Source of the DNA: Paramacrobiotus metropolitanus
Taxonomy: Eukaryota; Tardigrada; Eutardigrada; Parachela; Macrobiotidae
Assembly: GCF_019649055.1 (NCBI RefSeq)
Contig: NW_026570222.1
Coordinates: forward strand, 3,162,001 to 3,226,000
Reading direction: 5' to 3'
Length of the DNA stretch: 64,000 nt
A program made the position numbers and the translations under genes. The notes beneath the pieces were generated by a model. That model had not been told where the DNA came from and searched no databases. It saw nothing but the letters and a program-made list of their open reading frames with translations. Shown piece after piece: positions 36,933 through 48,971 of this stretch. Position 1 is the first letter of the stretch; every line of letters begins with the position of its first letter.

Positions 36933-39479
36933 AATGAAACAATGATACAGATTACGGATCCAAGAAATAATCTCGCACAACAATGTGCGCTTGTTGACAG
37001 CAAAAGCTGCGTGGTCGATTTCACAGCTGGCTAGGCTATACAAAAACTGCTACGGAAATTCTCCAGATTTTATCATTCAGATACTTTTGAAAATAAAATT
37101 AAGGCCGATTGCTACTAAACAAAATAATTCCACAGAAGCATGGACTTATGAAACTCCAGAATACTGTATGAGGGGGAAAAAACGTGTACAATAAGTCCAG
37201 TGCACCAACAGATCTTTTGATGACGTGTAAGGTACACCGCAGCACCGGAAGTGGTTGACGGTGCACGACTGCGCACTCACGAAGGCGCAGGCGCGTAAGT
37301 ACAGTGCTTTTATCACAGTCGGTAAAAAGTTAAATGCTTTTATTAGTTTCAGCAGACTAATATAACCGAAATTTTTAATATGGCGGTAAGCGGTTTTACG
37401 TGGTCATGGTCCAGAACAGGACCGGAAGCTGATTTCCGGCGCCCACAGCTTCTCTCCAGCTGCTACTACAATGTATGTGCGAGAAAATGGATGCAACATG
37501 GTTTAGAAAATATTGACGCTCCCTAGACCCTTTAGGGATTAGTAAGTAGTCGCGTCTGGATGCATAAAGGTCAGCGATGTCGTATTGCAGCCCTACTAAC
37601 TCATTAAGCAACGCAAATTAAAATCTGGAAATAATCTGCACTACGTAATCGTCTAAAGTCGGCCAAACAAAAATCTGGGCTTTGAGTTCTGCCGCTCCTT
37701 AGAGAAAACTGATTAAGAGTTTTATATCAGGTTAGAGAAGATTCCAGAATTGATGTGTAACGAACTGTTGTGCAGATTTAATCATAAAATCATTTCCAGT
37801 GATGTACCAACAAACGCAAGCATGAGACGGTTACGTTTTTTTAATAAATCAGATGTCGTAATTAATAACTTCGTATGTTTCTCTCCTTTACTTACACAAA
37901 GAAATAAATTTCCCAAAGGCATACCACTTGCTGGAAAACGTTGGGAATTTTGTTTGTATTTAATTTGATTTAAGAAATCCCAGATGAGCGTTAAATTAAA
38001 ACTCCTTTCTGGTGAAGATGAAGGAAAAGTTTTCTGAGCATGTCTCGATTTTTTTTAGTTGTCTTGGGACTTGGGATTTCAGTTCTCTTCTGCAATATGT
38101 TTATTTATCACAGGTTATCTGTTGTAGTTCTGCACTGGCCGGGCGAATAGTTCGATGTTGAAGATTCGGTCAAAATTACGATAATCTGATAGTTTATCAG
38201 CAGTACTGTACTGTTAATAATTAACAGAAGTATGTGGCGCATGATATTCGTAGATAAGCGCGCGCTAGCTTACAGCTATGACATCGTCAACCAAACAATA
38301 CACATCTCTGAAGTGTTAGTAATCTTTTCCTGTAATTGTTTTTCGATTTTCCACGATGGTACGTCTGCTTTGTGATGATGTAAGTCACATCTTTACATAA
38401 TGAAATGGGTTCATAAACCCGTCTGAATCTGACGATGTCGCAACAACGGACGACGGTTTACTACGCTGTGGTTAAAAGAACGGTAACGCCGGCTGCATGT
38501 AACCGGCAAACGTACCCGCCTGTGTCAACGTTTCATAGTAATGTTTTGATCGATATTATGACATCACACACACACGGTCCGTTGTGTCTCGTAAAGTTTC
38601 TCAACATACTCGTAGGAAAAATCTGTGCGGCCCTGGCCCTGTTCGCCAAGTCTATTGTCGAGCGGCACATGGTACGACGTAGAATTGTGCGTACGTAGTA
38701 ACGCGCCAGACAGGTCTTTGTAAATAAAACGCTTGAACTAGCTTATCATCGACCCATTATTTATACGGGTAGCGCTTTTGCGCTGGACGTTAGTGCCAAA
38801 AATGCTATTGCGGCCACGCTTCCGAGTATTCGTTAATAATTAGTATGTATAATTCACTTCATATGGAAATCAGGGCCATTTTTCATGCCACTCTTCCGGC
38901 TGAGCCCAGTAGACGTGACAAGCACCATTTTCATATATTAACAGTAAGTTTACATTTAGTCTGCTATATTGCAAGAGCGTATAACTACTGCCCGAAATTT
39001 ATTAATAATTAATATGCTTGAAAAATTTCGTGGCAAAATTTCAAGGGAAAGGAGAAAATTTCTTATGGTGGAGATGAAGCGTCGCGCGCTTTTGATTCTA
39101 TTCGCTTAAGCATCGCAATTGTCACCAAAAAAGGTTCAACAGTAGCGCTTTTTTATTCCATATTATCACAAACTGTGAAGTCACTTATTCAGACTGTGCA
39201 CTGTGCAGCAGAATTAAAGATATTTAACACAACCATCTACACCGGTTCACATTCAGATAAATGCGAAAGCGCAAAGGGATTAATACAGCATCAACGTTCT
39301 TCACTGAGCACACGCCTAACATGTAAAAATATTCTGCGCAAAAACTGCAGCTTTTTACAGCGTAAAACAGTAAGCAAAAACATTTAAAAATAGATGTGAC
39401 TAGGAAATTGAGAAATTATTACTGTGTGCAAATTGCAAAGGAGAAAACATACGAATCTTCATCCAAAAACATATCTGCC
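36933..39479. other. Intergenic, Sec16 to CaMKK-like kinase
   Basis: 2.5 kb with no supported gene. It contains the Sec16 upstream region and the kinase 3' end; any missing 3' exon of the kinase would have to lie here. Short open frames are not supported. Confidence 0.45.
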
Positions 39480-42400
39480 TTAAACCTCATCCACCGATTC
39501 ATTAAATGATCCCACAGACAGTAACAGCTTTACGGGTCGACTAGTATTTTCATCCAGCCATGGGTGGCGCTTAACGTCGTCCATTCGGTATCTTTTTAAT
39601 GGACTCTTGTTGAGTAGATTGCAAATTAAATCCTTCACGGATTCCGAAAGATGCAAACCCGGTGGAAATTCCACTGCAGAGGTTTTAATAGTATCGTGCA
39701 GTAGCACCATGGTCTCGCCTTTGAATGGGACACTCCCAGTTAACAGTGCATATAAGGTCACTCCTAGTGACCACATATCTAGTCCACGTCCAGGCACAAG
39801 GGTTTTTTGGTTATTTAAACATTCCGGTGGGGTGAATGCCGGTGTACCCGAAATGCATAACGCCATCATCTCATCGCTTCCATTCGGATCGGGACAAAGA
39901 TATTCGCAAAAGCCAAAATCAGCAATCTTTATTTGACCGTCACGGGAAACCAGCATGTTTTCTGGTTTTAGATCCCGGTGAACAATGTTTTGCTGGTGCA
40001 TACATTCCACACCAAATAAAATATCTTTAAAATATTTTCGTGCTTCAGATTCACCAAACGGGGTATCTAAAAAACAAAGACGGCTGTGAATAAATTCACC
40101 ACAAAACACAGCCACCATTTGGAAATTTAAATACATATTGTCACAATATATATGTAAATATACTTTCAGCTTTAGTTAATGTTACTGGTGACAACTCGAG
40201 CAGCATCTACCGTATTGTGAATTACCGTTGTAGATAGTCATACTGCGCAACAACGATACGCTAACGCTTAAGCATCCTGGTTATAATAAAACGAGCTAAA
40301 AATCACCGCTGAAAATTATATCAAACTATTATTATCATCTGTCATGTGCGCACAATCGTCTTTGCCACATGGGTGATATCAATTATAGAAATGAGTAGGG
40401 AATTGTCCTTGTATTAACCTTTTTCTGCGCCCAGAAATTTTCCGTTCTCTGATTAGCAAAAGTGATAAATGCTGTTGTAAGCGCACCAATTTAATTTCCA
40501 TGATAATGTATGTGCACAATGGAATTTATGTAAAGCCGCAATCGCCGGAAGTTATATTCCACAACGTTGATTTGGCATTCTGATAGCGCAGCGCAGAAAT
40601 GAAAAACGAGCGTGAGCATCACCGTGGCATACTTTCTGGGGTTTGCATTCGCGGAAATATACATCGGAAACCGCCTGAACTTGTACAAACAAGTACCTCG
40701 TAAATGGTAAATTCTGTATTTGTTCAGTCAGTCGAGGGTCTCAACCGGCACATATCGAAAAACCATAACAGGACCATGCTGATTACAGCGTGTGGTGAAA
40801 ATGCATTACTCACTGACATACTTCAGGCAACGAGGTTTCATTGTCGGCAGCCAAATTTAACGCCCATTAAGTTACTGTTTACGCTTCTTAAGTAGCACTG
40901 ATGGAGCTCTGCAAATTAACTCCAATTCTCATAAACTGCTTGAGTTTGTCTATTTAATATGGCTGCCAAAACTTCTTCATTAGTACAAGCCGTACACTGT
41001 GTATACTGTATAGTGCCGTATACCACAGGGAAGCGACGGTGACCTTTCAGATAAAAATACCCGTAACTTGCCATTTTTATAGGAAGTTTTCAACCGTACA
41101 AAACAATCTCAATAATCTGTATGATCAACACTAAGAATCCGGCACTATTAATACGCTAGTAACACCACGAATTATTAACCGACCCTTTACGCTTTTAATT
41201 ATCAAGTAACTGCTTGCACATTTTTAATACTGCTTTCTTCAGGACAGCTATTGTAATGCAGAGAAAAATTACTCCGGTCATATCAAACTTTGTTTTTTCT
41301 AATTCAATACTTATGCCACAAATGAGTAAAGTAGCAAAATGTCACCAAATGTAAATATTAGCAAAGGCAAAGTGGGCTGCGCCCTTTACCTGAGGGAATG
41401 TTCATAAGCTCGTGGTCCAACCGTTCGAAGACCATGTAAATATTATCATCGTCAGCCTCGTCAACAACTTCAATAAGCCGAATGATATTTGGATGATCCA
41501 GCTTTTTCAGGATGTCAATTTCTCTATAGACTTCCTCCAAGGGGTTTCGCGAAGTCCTGCAGAGACAATGCGCATGAAATGCGGCGTAACGACGCGAGCG
41601 GAAGGATTTTTCACAGCAGAAGGTCAACATGAATATGTGCGCATACCGTAATAGCAAATTGTAATTCTGCAGTTTCATTTTGGAATGGATCTTAACGGCA
41701 TACTGGGTGCGGTCCTTCTCACAGTAGGCGAGACGCACTTCGCTAAGCTTTCCGCCGCCTAAGGGAGAGATCGCACTGTTTAATTGATACGGCAGTGTTG
41801 GTATTTTGGTGTAAAGGGTATTTTTGGATCTTTATTAGCAATTAGCAAACCTGACTAAACTGTTTTTCGTGAGTACATACTGCACAGGAATTAACAGAAT
41901 TTCTGCATCGAATCCTGGTTTAATTTTGTAGGTAAAAGATTGCAAAAACTTCTAAAATCTGAATTACCTAATGTATCGGGAGAGATTTTATAGTCCCGGA
42001 GCACGATGAATCCATCCAGCGAAAGGGAGAGTCTGTTGCCGACGGAGAAAATAACATTAGTTTTCAATGGCACTCAGAGGTCAGCGAAACTCAAATTAAC
42101 ACACACATACTCGACAACACCCTACAAAGCAATTGAATTATGGAGAAAATTACATTTTCCATTGCCGGGTGCACAATACACTGTGCATGACAAAATCTGA
42201 ATAACCGCATTAGTGAGAGCCATTCTCATAGCTTTATGAAATCGGAAATGTGTACTGTGAAAAAACATCTTGTTAACTAAACGGCTTAAGCCATTAATTA
42301 TATATACGACATTGGCGTCAGCAATTTATTAATTTGCAGATGACAATTAAAGTAATTTATAGCGAGCGTGCACCCAGAAAAATGCAAAGAATTGTAGTTA

Positions 42401-43382
42401 TTGTTTGCATCACTGTTTAGGTGTTCCTGTTTTAATAATACGTGTACAATATATTTTATTGGCAATATCTATTTGATTTACAAGGTCTACCTCTTTGGCT
42501 CCTTGTGCTTACTTGCTTATTAAGGTTGTTAATGTCAATGCGAAGTATGAGAAGAAATATCAATGAGAAGAAATATCAAGAAATATCAATTTTTGTAGAT
42601 ATTTAATTTACAAAGCTATTTATTGCGGCTTGCGGTTTCTGCGTACGATTTTATCGTTTAACGTCTGCTCCCAGATGGCGGGATCACCAAAAATAGATTC
42701 ATGTCGTATGCTGGATATGAGCAAGCGCAGGCGTATTTGTATGTTTAAAGCATGACGTAACACAGCGGCTGGTGTAGTGCAATTAATCGCGAGTATATTT
42801 ACTTCTACGGCAAACGCGGTCATAAATACAAACACGAACATGAGCCCACAACTGTGCTTACCGCGGGGAGCGCCGACCGAGTAGGGTGGGGACACAGGAT
42901 TCCCATAAGCTATCCGTGTCTGTGTCGTCATCCTCTTTTTTCTTCTTTAAAAAATCCGACTTGCCAAGGGAATCGGAACGGATCCGCTGCACGACCGCCG
43001 GCGAAATGCCCAGCGCCGGTAATAAACAGGGCTCCTGTAGAAATTCCTCTGTCAGCTCGGCATTCTCCTCATCCATAATAATATCCTTCTGCAGATCAAA
43101 CAACTCCTCTGACGTATAGGAAACGATATCATCCTGCATTCCATTCTCGGACGTAATATCCGCGAATGTCCCATCGAAATCCGGGAGTAGCTGCAGCACG
43201 GTGATTTCAATAGGACTGACAATGTGGTCTAATTCCAGAGCGCCAAATTCCTCATTAGCACGCGGTAGTGTCGCGGGTTTCGTTTCCAGCGAGGGAAGCA
43301 CGGTATCCATCACGGCATACTTTTCCACTACTACATCACTTCCCCTCAGATCCGCGTAATCACACATCTCAAACAAAACCAT
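39480..43382 (-). CDS. Ser/Thr kinase resembling CaM kinase kinase
   Basis: Five exons (42862..43382, 41968..42032, 41647..41758, 41390..41556, 39480..40066) close in phase to 483 residues. The first 173 residues are acidic and low-complexity. The kinase domain (about 185-460) has YKISPDTLGGGKLSEVRLAY (glycine loop), AVKIHSKMK (catalytic Lys), EEVYREIDILKKLDHPNIIRLIEV, IVHRDLKPENML, IADFG, SGTPAFTPPE, LDMWSLGVTLYALLTGSVPF and RHPWLDEN. The lobe-to-lobe match is closest to CaMKK1/2, which phosphorylate the activation loops of CaMKI/IV and AMPK. Two oddities: the Arg/Pro-rich insert between the Lys strand and helix C is replaced by about 13 residues (NYNLLLRTSRNPL), and the protein ends 25 residues after the kinase core, without the autoinhibitory and calmodulin-binding tail. 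A missed 3' exon could explain the second point. Confidence 0.85.
42549..42591 (+). repeat. Short AGAAATATCAA repeat
   Basis: GAAATATCAA occurs three times in 43 bp inside an intron of the kinase gene. Minor, no function suggested. Confidence 0.6.
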
Positions 43383-46300
43383 AGTTTAGCCGCCGCCACC
43401 GCCGAAGCTCAGATCATATAAAAATCGATTCTGTATATAAAGAGTACAGAATGTATTCTATAGTGAAGTAAACCAATGGAAATAGTAAAGATTGTATTGA
43501 CGGGTTGGTTGAACTGTTAAACTTTTCCCAAGCTGCCGCTTGTAAATGCGGTCCGTGCGTGCGTTAGATGACAAGCACTGGTACACCGATGTATAAACAC
43601 TGGCGACAGAAAACAATTTTCTTCAAGTACCATTCCTCGCAAAACCGCACGCAATCTGGATTCAGATGGCAATGAATCTGATCGCAATAAAAGTACGCAG
43701 TAGCAGCAAGTAGCAATTACTGTAGCCTGTATGGCACCGGGTTTGTGCACTAGAAACCTCGTTTGCCGACTATTGCACTGTTGCATCAAACGCTAATAAG
43801 GCATATCGGTACACGTAACTGTAAGGATAAGCGCATAATACACCGCTGTATCTCGCTGATAACTCATTAGGAACATACGAACAAATCTTTTAAGCGTTGA
43901 TCAAATTTCGATCGACATGAGCAAAACTGGCAACTACACTTACAGCTGCAGCATCCAGGCTTTATATATCCTGCAAAAACTCAGCTCACATGGTCTGTTG
44001 TTGCTCTTTTCAACATTCGTTTAGGATCTCAACGAGTGACAGATTGCGGCGCGCGCATCATGCTTGCCAACATTTTCTCTTGGGCACGCCCTTGTGGGCC
44101 GCACTATGACGCGACAGCTTTACAAGTCCGCATGCGTTTTCGAAATATTATTGTGCAATAGGTAACTGAACTGGTAATTTAATGATTCCATTTCCGGTGC
44201 GCAGTCTTTTCCCTCGTTAACGTTCTTCACGCACCGACACTTGCTTTGCGTGGAGCACATTAATTTGTGTAACGTTTTGCTGTCACCTTCTTAGTAGCGA
44301 CCATTCCGAACAATAGTCATTATGAGTAGAATTAGTTTTGTATTTTACATTAACGTTTATTTCGGAATTGTGCACGTGTCAACTGTTCTAAACTGGTAAC
44401 AAAGATCGGGTTATCAACTTATCGAGCTTATGACAATTGAGCCATTCTATTGACTGTGAGCTGAAAGTTCGTGAGACAGAGACACGCTGATATCTAATTA
44501 GAAATTTTTTCCAAATATAAAAAGAAAATCCAGACAGCATGGAAAGATGCAGTTTAAGTAGTCAAAAATGTTTGAGTTTGTTTTAAACACTCTGCGTGTG
44601 TAAATAATTAAATAGTAATCACTAGACAGATTTACGACATGTTAATATGCATACATATGTCATGTGCCCGCCGAACCAATGCAATCTAATCCGGGGTCAA
44701 TCGCAAATCTATATAGGTTATTCTTATGGTTCGGATGCAATATCTGACCATGAAGACTTCCCCGAATTTGCACCATAAGCAACCTATGGAAAACAGACTT
44801 TTTTCCGCTGTTGAATAACTGTGAAACATTTGATTATGTTGCTCGATCAAACAAGAACCAGGGTTACGGGCAATACGACGAAGTGTTGGCAACCCTTTGT
44901 TCAGTTCATCAAGCGCATTTCCGCTCGTTACTGGAAAATGTGCCGCGCGCGCATTTTGCAATAGAACTGAGTATACATATATATTATAGTCCTGGTCAAA
45001 GTGGGTGGTAGGCAATAGACATCAGCTCTTTTCATGATGTTTTTCAATTGATTTCAACAGCAAAAAAAACAGTCGATAACGCGGCTGGCTCTCATCCTTC
45101 ATGAATCATGAGTCGCATACTGTGAAGATTCTGTGTGTATTGTATAAATATCATGTTACACCACAGACTGCACAGCTTCCGTGTAGCGTTCTGTAATGAA
45201 ACGAGTGCAAGTTTGCCGGTTACTGGTGCGTACATAAACTGAAATGACCGCGCCGCGCACATGAAGTTTAATTAGCAGATTTTCCATGAAGTTTAACCAA
45301 CGGCAATATCCGCTGCAAAAACATTTCACGGTACACATTCAAGCATGACTGACTGCTTAGTACGAGCGGCTTGTACAGTAGTATTATAATTTGCTGCCTG
45401 GGCATTTGTAGGCCCATCGTACTCTTGTTGTGACGTAATTAAGGAGACCGGCGAACAGAAAAAATCAGGGTCAGCACAAACATGCACTTCAGTAATGTGT
45501 TAAAATTTTAACACATTATTAACTACTACTGATGTCAATACAAATGCACTTGACAAGGGCAAATACGGTAAAGATCATTAGAGTAGCAATAAACCGTGGT
45601 CCACAAATATGGTGGTCAATGATTTTCCGTAAGTACCTGCAAGCAAAATATGTATTAAAGACCTGCAAGTATCTGCATAAAACAAAGCTGGCGTAATGAT
45701 AATATTATAACTACTCTAGCCGATCTTGCATTTCTTAACAGCTTCGTTAACTTGTATAAATGGACTTTGAAACTTGTGTGTGTTTTCAGCGCACCCAGAC
45801 TCCACCATACAGGACTTAACGGCACTTATTTGTTAGCAGGAAATTCGCAGGTTTTGTTATAGACTACAAATTTCAAATGCGACAAAAACTGCAACACAGC
45901 CAGCTGCTTCAAATTAAATTACTCCTGTGGTTCCGCAACTCGAAATTATAAAGACATCCCCTACTTTGCAGAGGGGTTAACGTTATGAAAACATGAGGCT
46001 AATTAAACTAAATTTTATGCTTAACTAAATAATTTCTTCGGCCGGCACAGTTTTCAGGTCCAGAAAAAGTGTTAGTTCTAGACAAAGTAGGTATTTACAT
46101 CAATAGATGCAGGCCATAACCTAAAACAGGTGGCAATTCGAAACAAGATTGATGTACTTCTATAGTTAAAGACTTAAAGATAATATTATATGAGCGATTT
46201 CTATACACATTTGTACCTATGAAATTGCTTTTATTCGATTAGTGCTAACTTTTGGCTGTTATTGTTTTCAGATTTTTGCAGTTTTTTTAGTCTATCGGAT

Positions 46301-47282
46301 GCCCAGGATTTTATAAGTGACCTTTGCCCAAGATTTCAAGTTTTGTACTACGACTATAGGCTACAATATTATACAATATTAAACACTGACATACAGTCAC
46401 TGCTTCCATTTATCGCCTTTGTTGAAAAGATTAATGAATTTTTATTATAAGGCATTATATTGCAATTATCCGCAAAGCATAAATGCGTTTCCAAACCGGC
46501 AAGTGGCAACCATGCCTACTCGTATAGACACTACAAGTATCTTTTCTCGACGTATTTGTTCGACCCAACAGCTGCTAAAATTTAAGGGATTTTGCTCACC
46601 GAGAAATGTGTGACAAGATACCTGAAAATTTGCTACGGTCTTCATTAAACAGTGTTACAACTTGATCAGTTATCAATTTCCGTACTTGTTCACATAGCAT
46701 GGAATACCATCGATGTCTGTGGCGCTGTGTTGAGAAACACTATAAGTTGCACAATCATACGTCAATTACTTACTACTGTAGTTACTACAGTAGTAAGTTA
46801 CTGTTACTTTATAATACACGGCAAACTGGCGAGATCTTGGTTGGGTTTCCTATGAAAATCAAACTACTTCTTTATCCTTGCTTGACAAATTTAAAGTTGG
46901 ACAAAACGCAAGAGCCTGAAGTAGCGTCCGAGTTTACCCGAAAAAAAGTACCCAGTACTTTTTATCCTACTCATAGCTTTCAATACGCGTTTGAGAAATC
47001 AGTAACAAATTCAAAAACAAGGCTTATGCTGGTGAAAAATGGACCACTCCGCTAGCGTCACAGCAATTTATTTTCGTAAAAGACAAGATTTGTATAAAGT
47101 TATTTTATTCTGCAGTGCTGCTTCCATTCTCTAGGATTCTTCTGAAGAAAACGAACGTTATAAAGAATGATATAATGACTTTCATGATATAATAAGTTAT
47201 TATGAGTATATAATGTAATTGCAATTGCAGTTTTCTGTCGAGTGGTCTCATCATGTCGTTATATACGAGTATAGTTCATTAG
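43383..47282. other. Gene desert
   Basis: 3.9 kb of AT-rich DNA upstream of the kinase. A 110-codon minus-strand frame at 44686-45015 has no recognisable family and no supporting splice structure. A near-perfect small palindrome (CTTACTACTGTA facing its complement, about 46768-46796) is present. No gene can be supported. Confidence 0.45.
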
Positions 47283-47471
<189 letters not shown>

Positions 47472-47596
47472 TATATAGATGCTTAGTATTTTTTATTTAC
47501 ATTTTATATTTTTCTTATTGTGAGTAAGTTTTTCATACTCGGATATGTCATACTGGTATTTCTTCGTTCACTAGCTACTGCAAGACAAAATATACA

Positions 47597-48408
47597 GGAG
47601 AAAGCTGCGCACACCACGTTTTAGTACTACCAAAGTCTCCGCGCACCACCTTTCACCACCACCAGGCTGCGCACACCACTGTTCGCACCACGTTTTGTCT
47701 CGGGCCACCATTTTTGAGCACCACCATATATATTTAAAAATATCGCCAGTCTCGGGACACCACCTTATACTCGTAGTTTCGGAAACATACAGCGCTCGGT
47801 CGTATATATGACTAATATGAGCAATGTTGTATTTTTCGTGTGTGTACAGCAGGTAGTACTTTGCTTAAAATACGTTGTATCTAAATTACAATGTTTTGGG
47901 TTTCAATATAGCGCAACGCAAATCTTTACTATACAGTACAGCATGCGTAATGCAAGTAAGTAAGCACAGAAAGTTCTTAAGTAAGCACAGCAAAAAGTAA
48001 GTACATAAGCGCTTCTTAAGTAGGTAAGCACAGCAGAAAACATGTGGTTGCGGCAAGCAACCATCCGCAAACAAAAACAACTTGCGTTCGGCAAGTTTGT
48101 AAACCGAAAAATTTGCTACTATAACGGAAGCGGAGGCAAACGAGTGGTATCAAAAAAGAGAAGCCAGACCGTGAGACGAAAGAGCTGTCTTTTTCTCCCC
48201 CCGTAACAACAATTAATTGATTTTGTTTTAAATAGTCGTGTGCAGAGACTGTGGTGGTGTGCACTCTGCCCTTGGTGGTGTCCGAAGATTTCGGTGGTTT
48301 TTGTAAAAAAATTAAAAAATGATAAAAAGTGGTGTGCGGAGCCTGGCGGTGGTGTTTCGTGGTGTGCGAAGACTTTGGTGGTGAAACGTGGTGTGCGGAG
48401 CCTTCCCC
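47597..48408. mobile_element. Foldback DNA element with long inverted ends (Mutator-like?)
   Basis: An 812-bp element. The left end begins GGAGAAAGCTGCGCACACCACG and the right end, reverse-complemented, begins GGGGAAGGCTCCGCACACCACG. Similarity continues inward for roughly 100 bp as variants of GCACACCACC / CCACCAAAGTCT. The flanks read AAATATACA (47588..47596) and AAATATATA (48409..48417), a possible 9-bp target duplication with one mismatch. Long inverted ends with a 9-bp duplication suggest a Mutator-like element, but the flank is AT-rich and adjoins a TA microsatellite, so the duplication is weak evidence. No transposase is present. The middle contains a short array of GTAAGCACAG-like repeats (47950-48035). 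Confidence 0.65.
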
Positions 48409-48417
48409 AAATATATA

Positions 48418-48971
48418 TTACAGAAAACAATTAACATCACATCGTAGTGTGTATACAGAATCAGAAAACAATAATTGCAGTCGGTTTGAAAACATATTGA
48501 GTAATTTAAGGTTTATGGCAAGTTTAAAATTTTGGTTAAGTGATCACATTTTTTTATAAGCAAACAATTTATTATCCAATTTGCCAAATTATTTACGCTA
48601 GTTCACGACGTTTTTCAGCCGTAATGTAATTTTGTACAGTGCTTGCTTTTTTCGTTTATTCAAGTATTTTATTAAGACAACCGATGCGCAAACTATGTGC
48701 AAATAAACAATACGTATGAAAGCTTTGCTCACCTGTGATAAAATTTCATTCTGATGACCTTTGTTTTGAACATCAGAGCTTTGTATAACTTTTATATATA
48801 CGTGACGGTACGTGTCGATAATATATTTTATATCTTTATGCAGCATCTGCGGTATATCGGCATGCAGCTCGACATTTACTACATACGTGTATATGGCTAC
48901 TGGCATTTATTTTGTGCATTAAGTTTTCATATTATGCTTAAATAAATTTGTCGGAAAGAGAAAAATCACTT
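48418..48971. other. 3' flank of the NCS gene
   Basis: 0.55 kb of AT-rich DNA between the foldback element and the calcium-sensor gene; no gene supported. Confidence 0.45.

Noticed and set aside
44686-45015. 110-codon minus-strand frame in the gene desert
   Set aside because: No family, no splice partners and a composition like its AT-rich surroundings.
48598-48906. 102-codon minus frame downstream of the calcium sensor
   Set aside because: Composition is AT-driven and no family is recognised; likely 3'-flank sequence.
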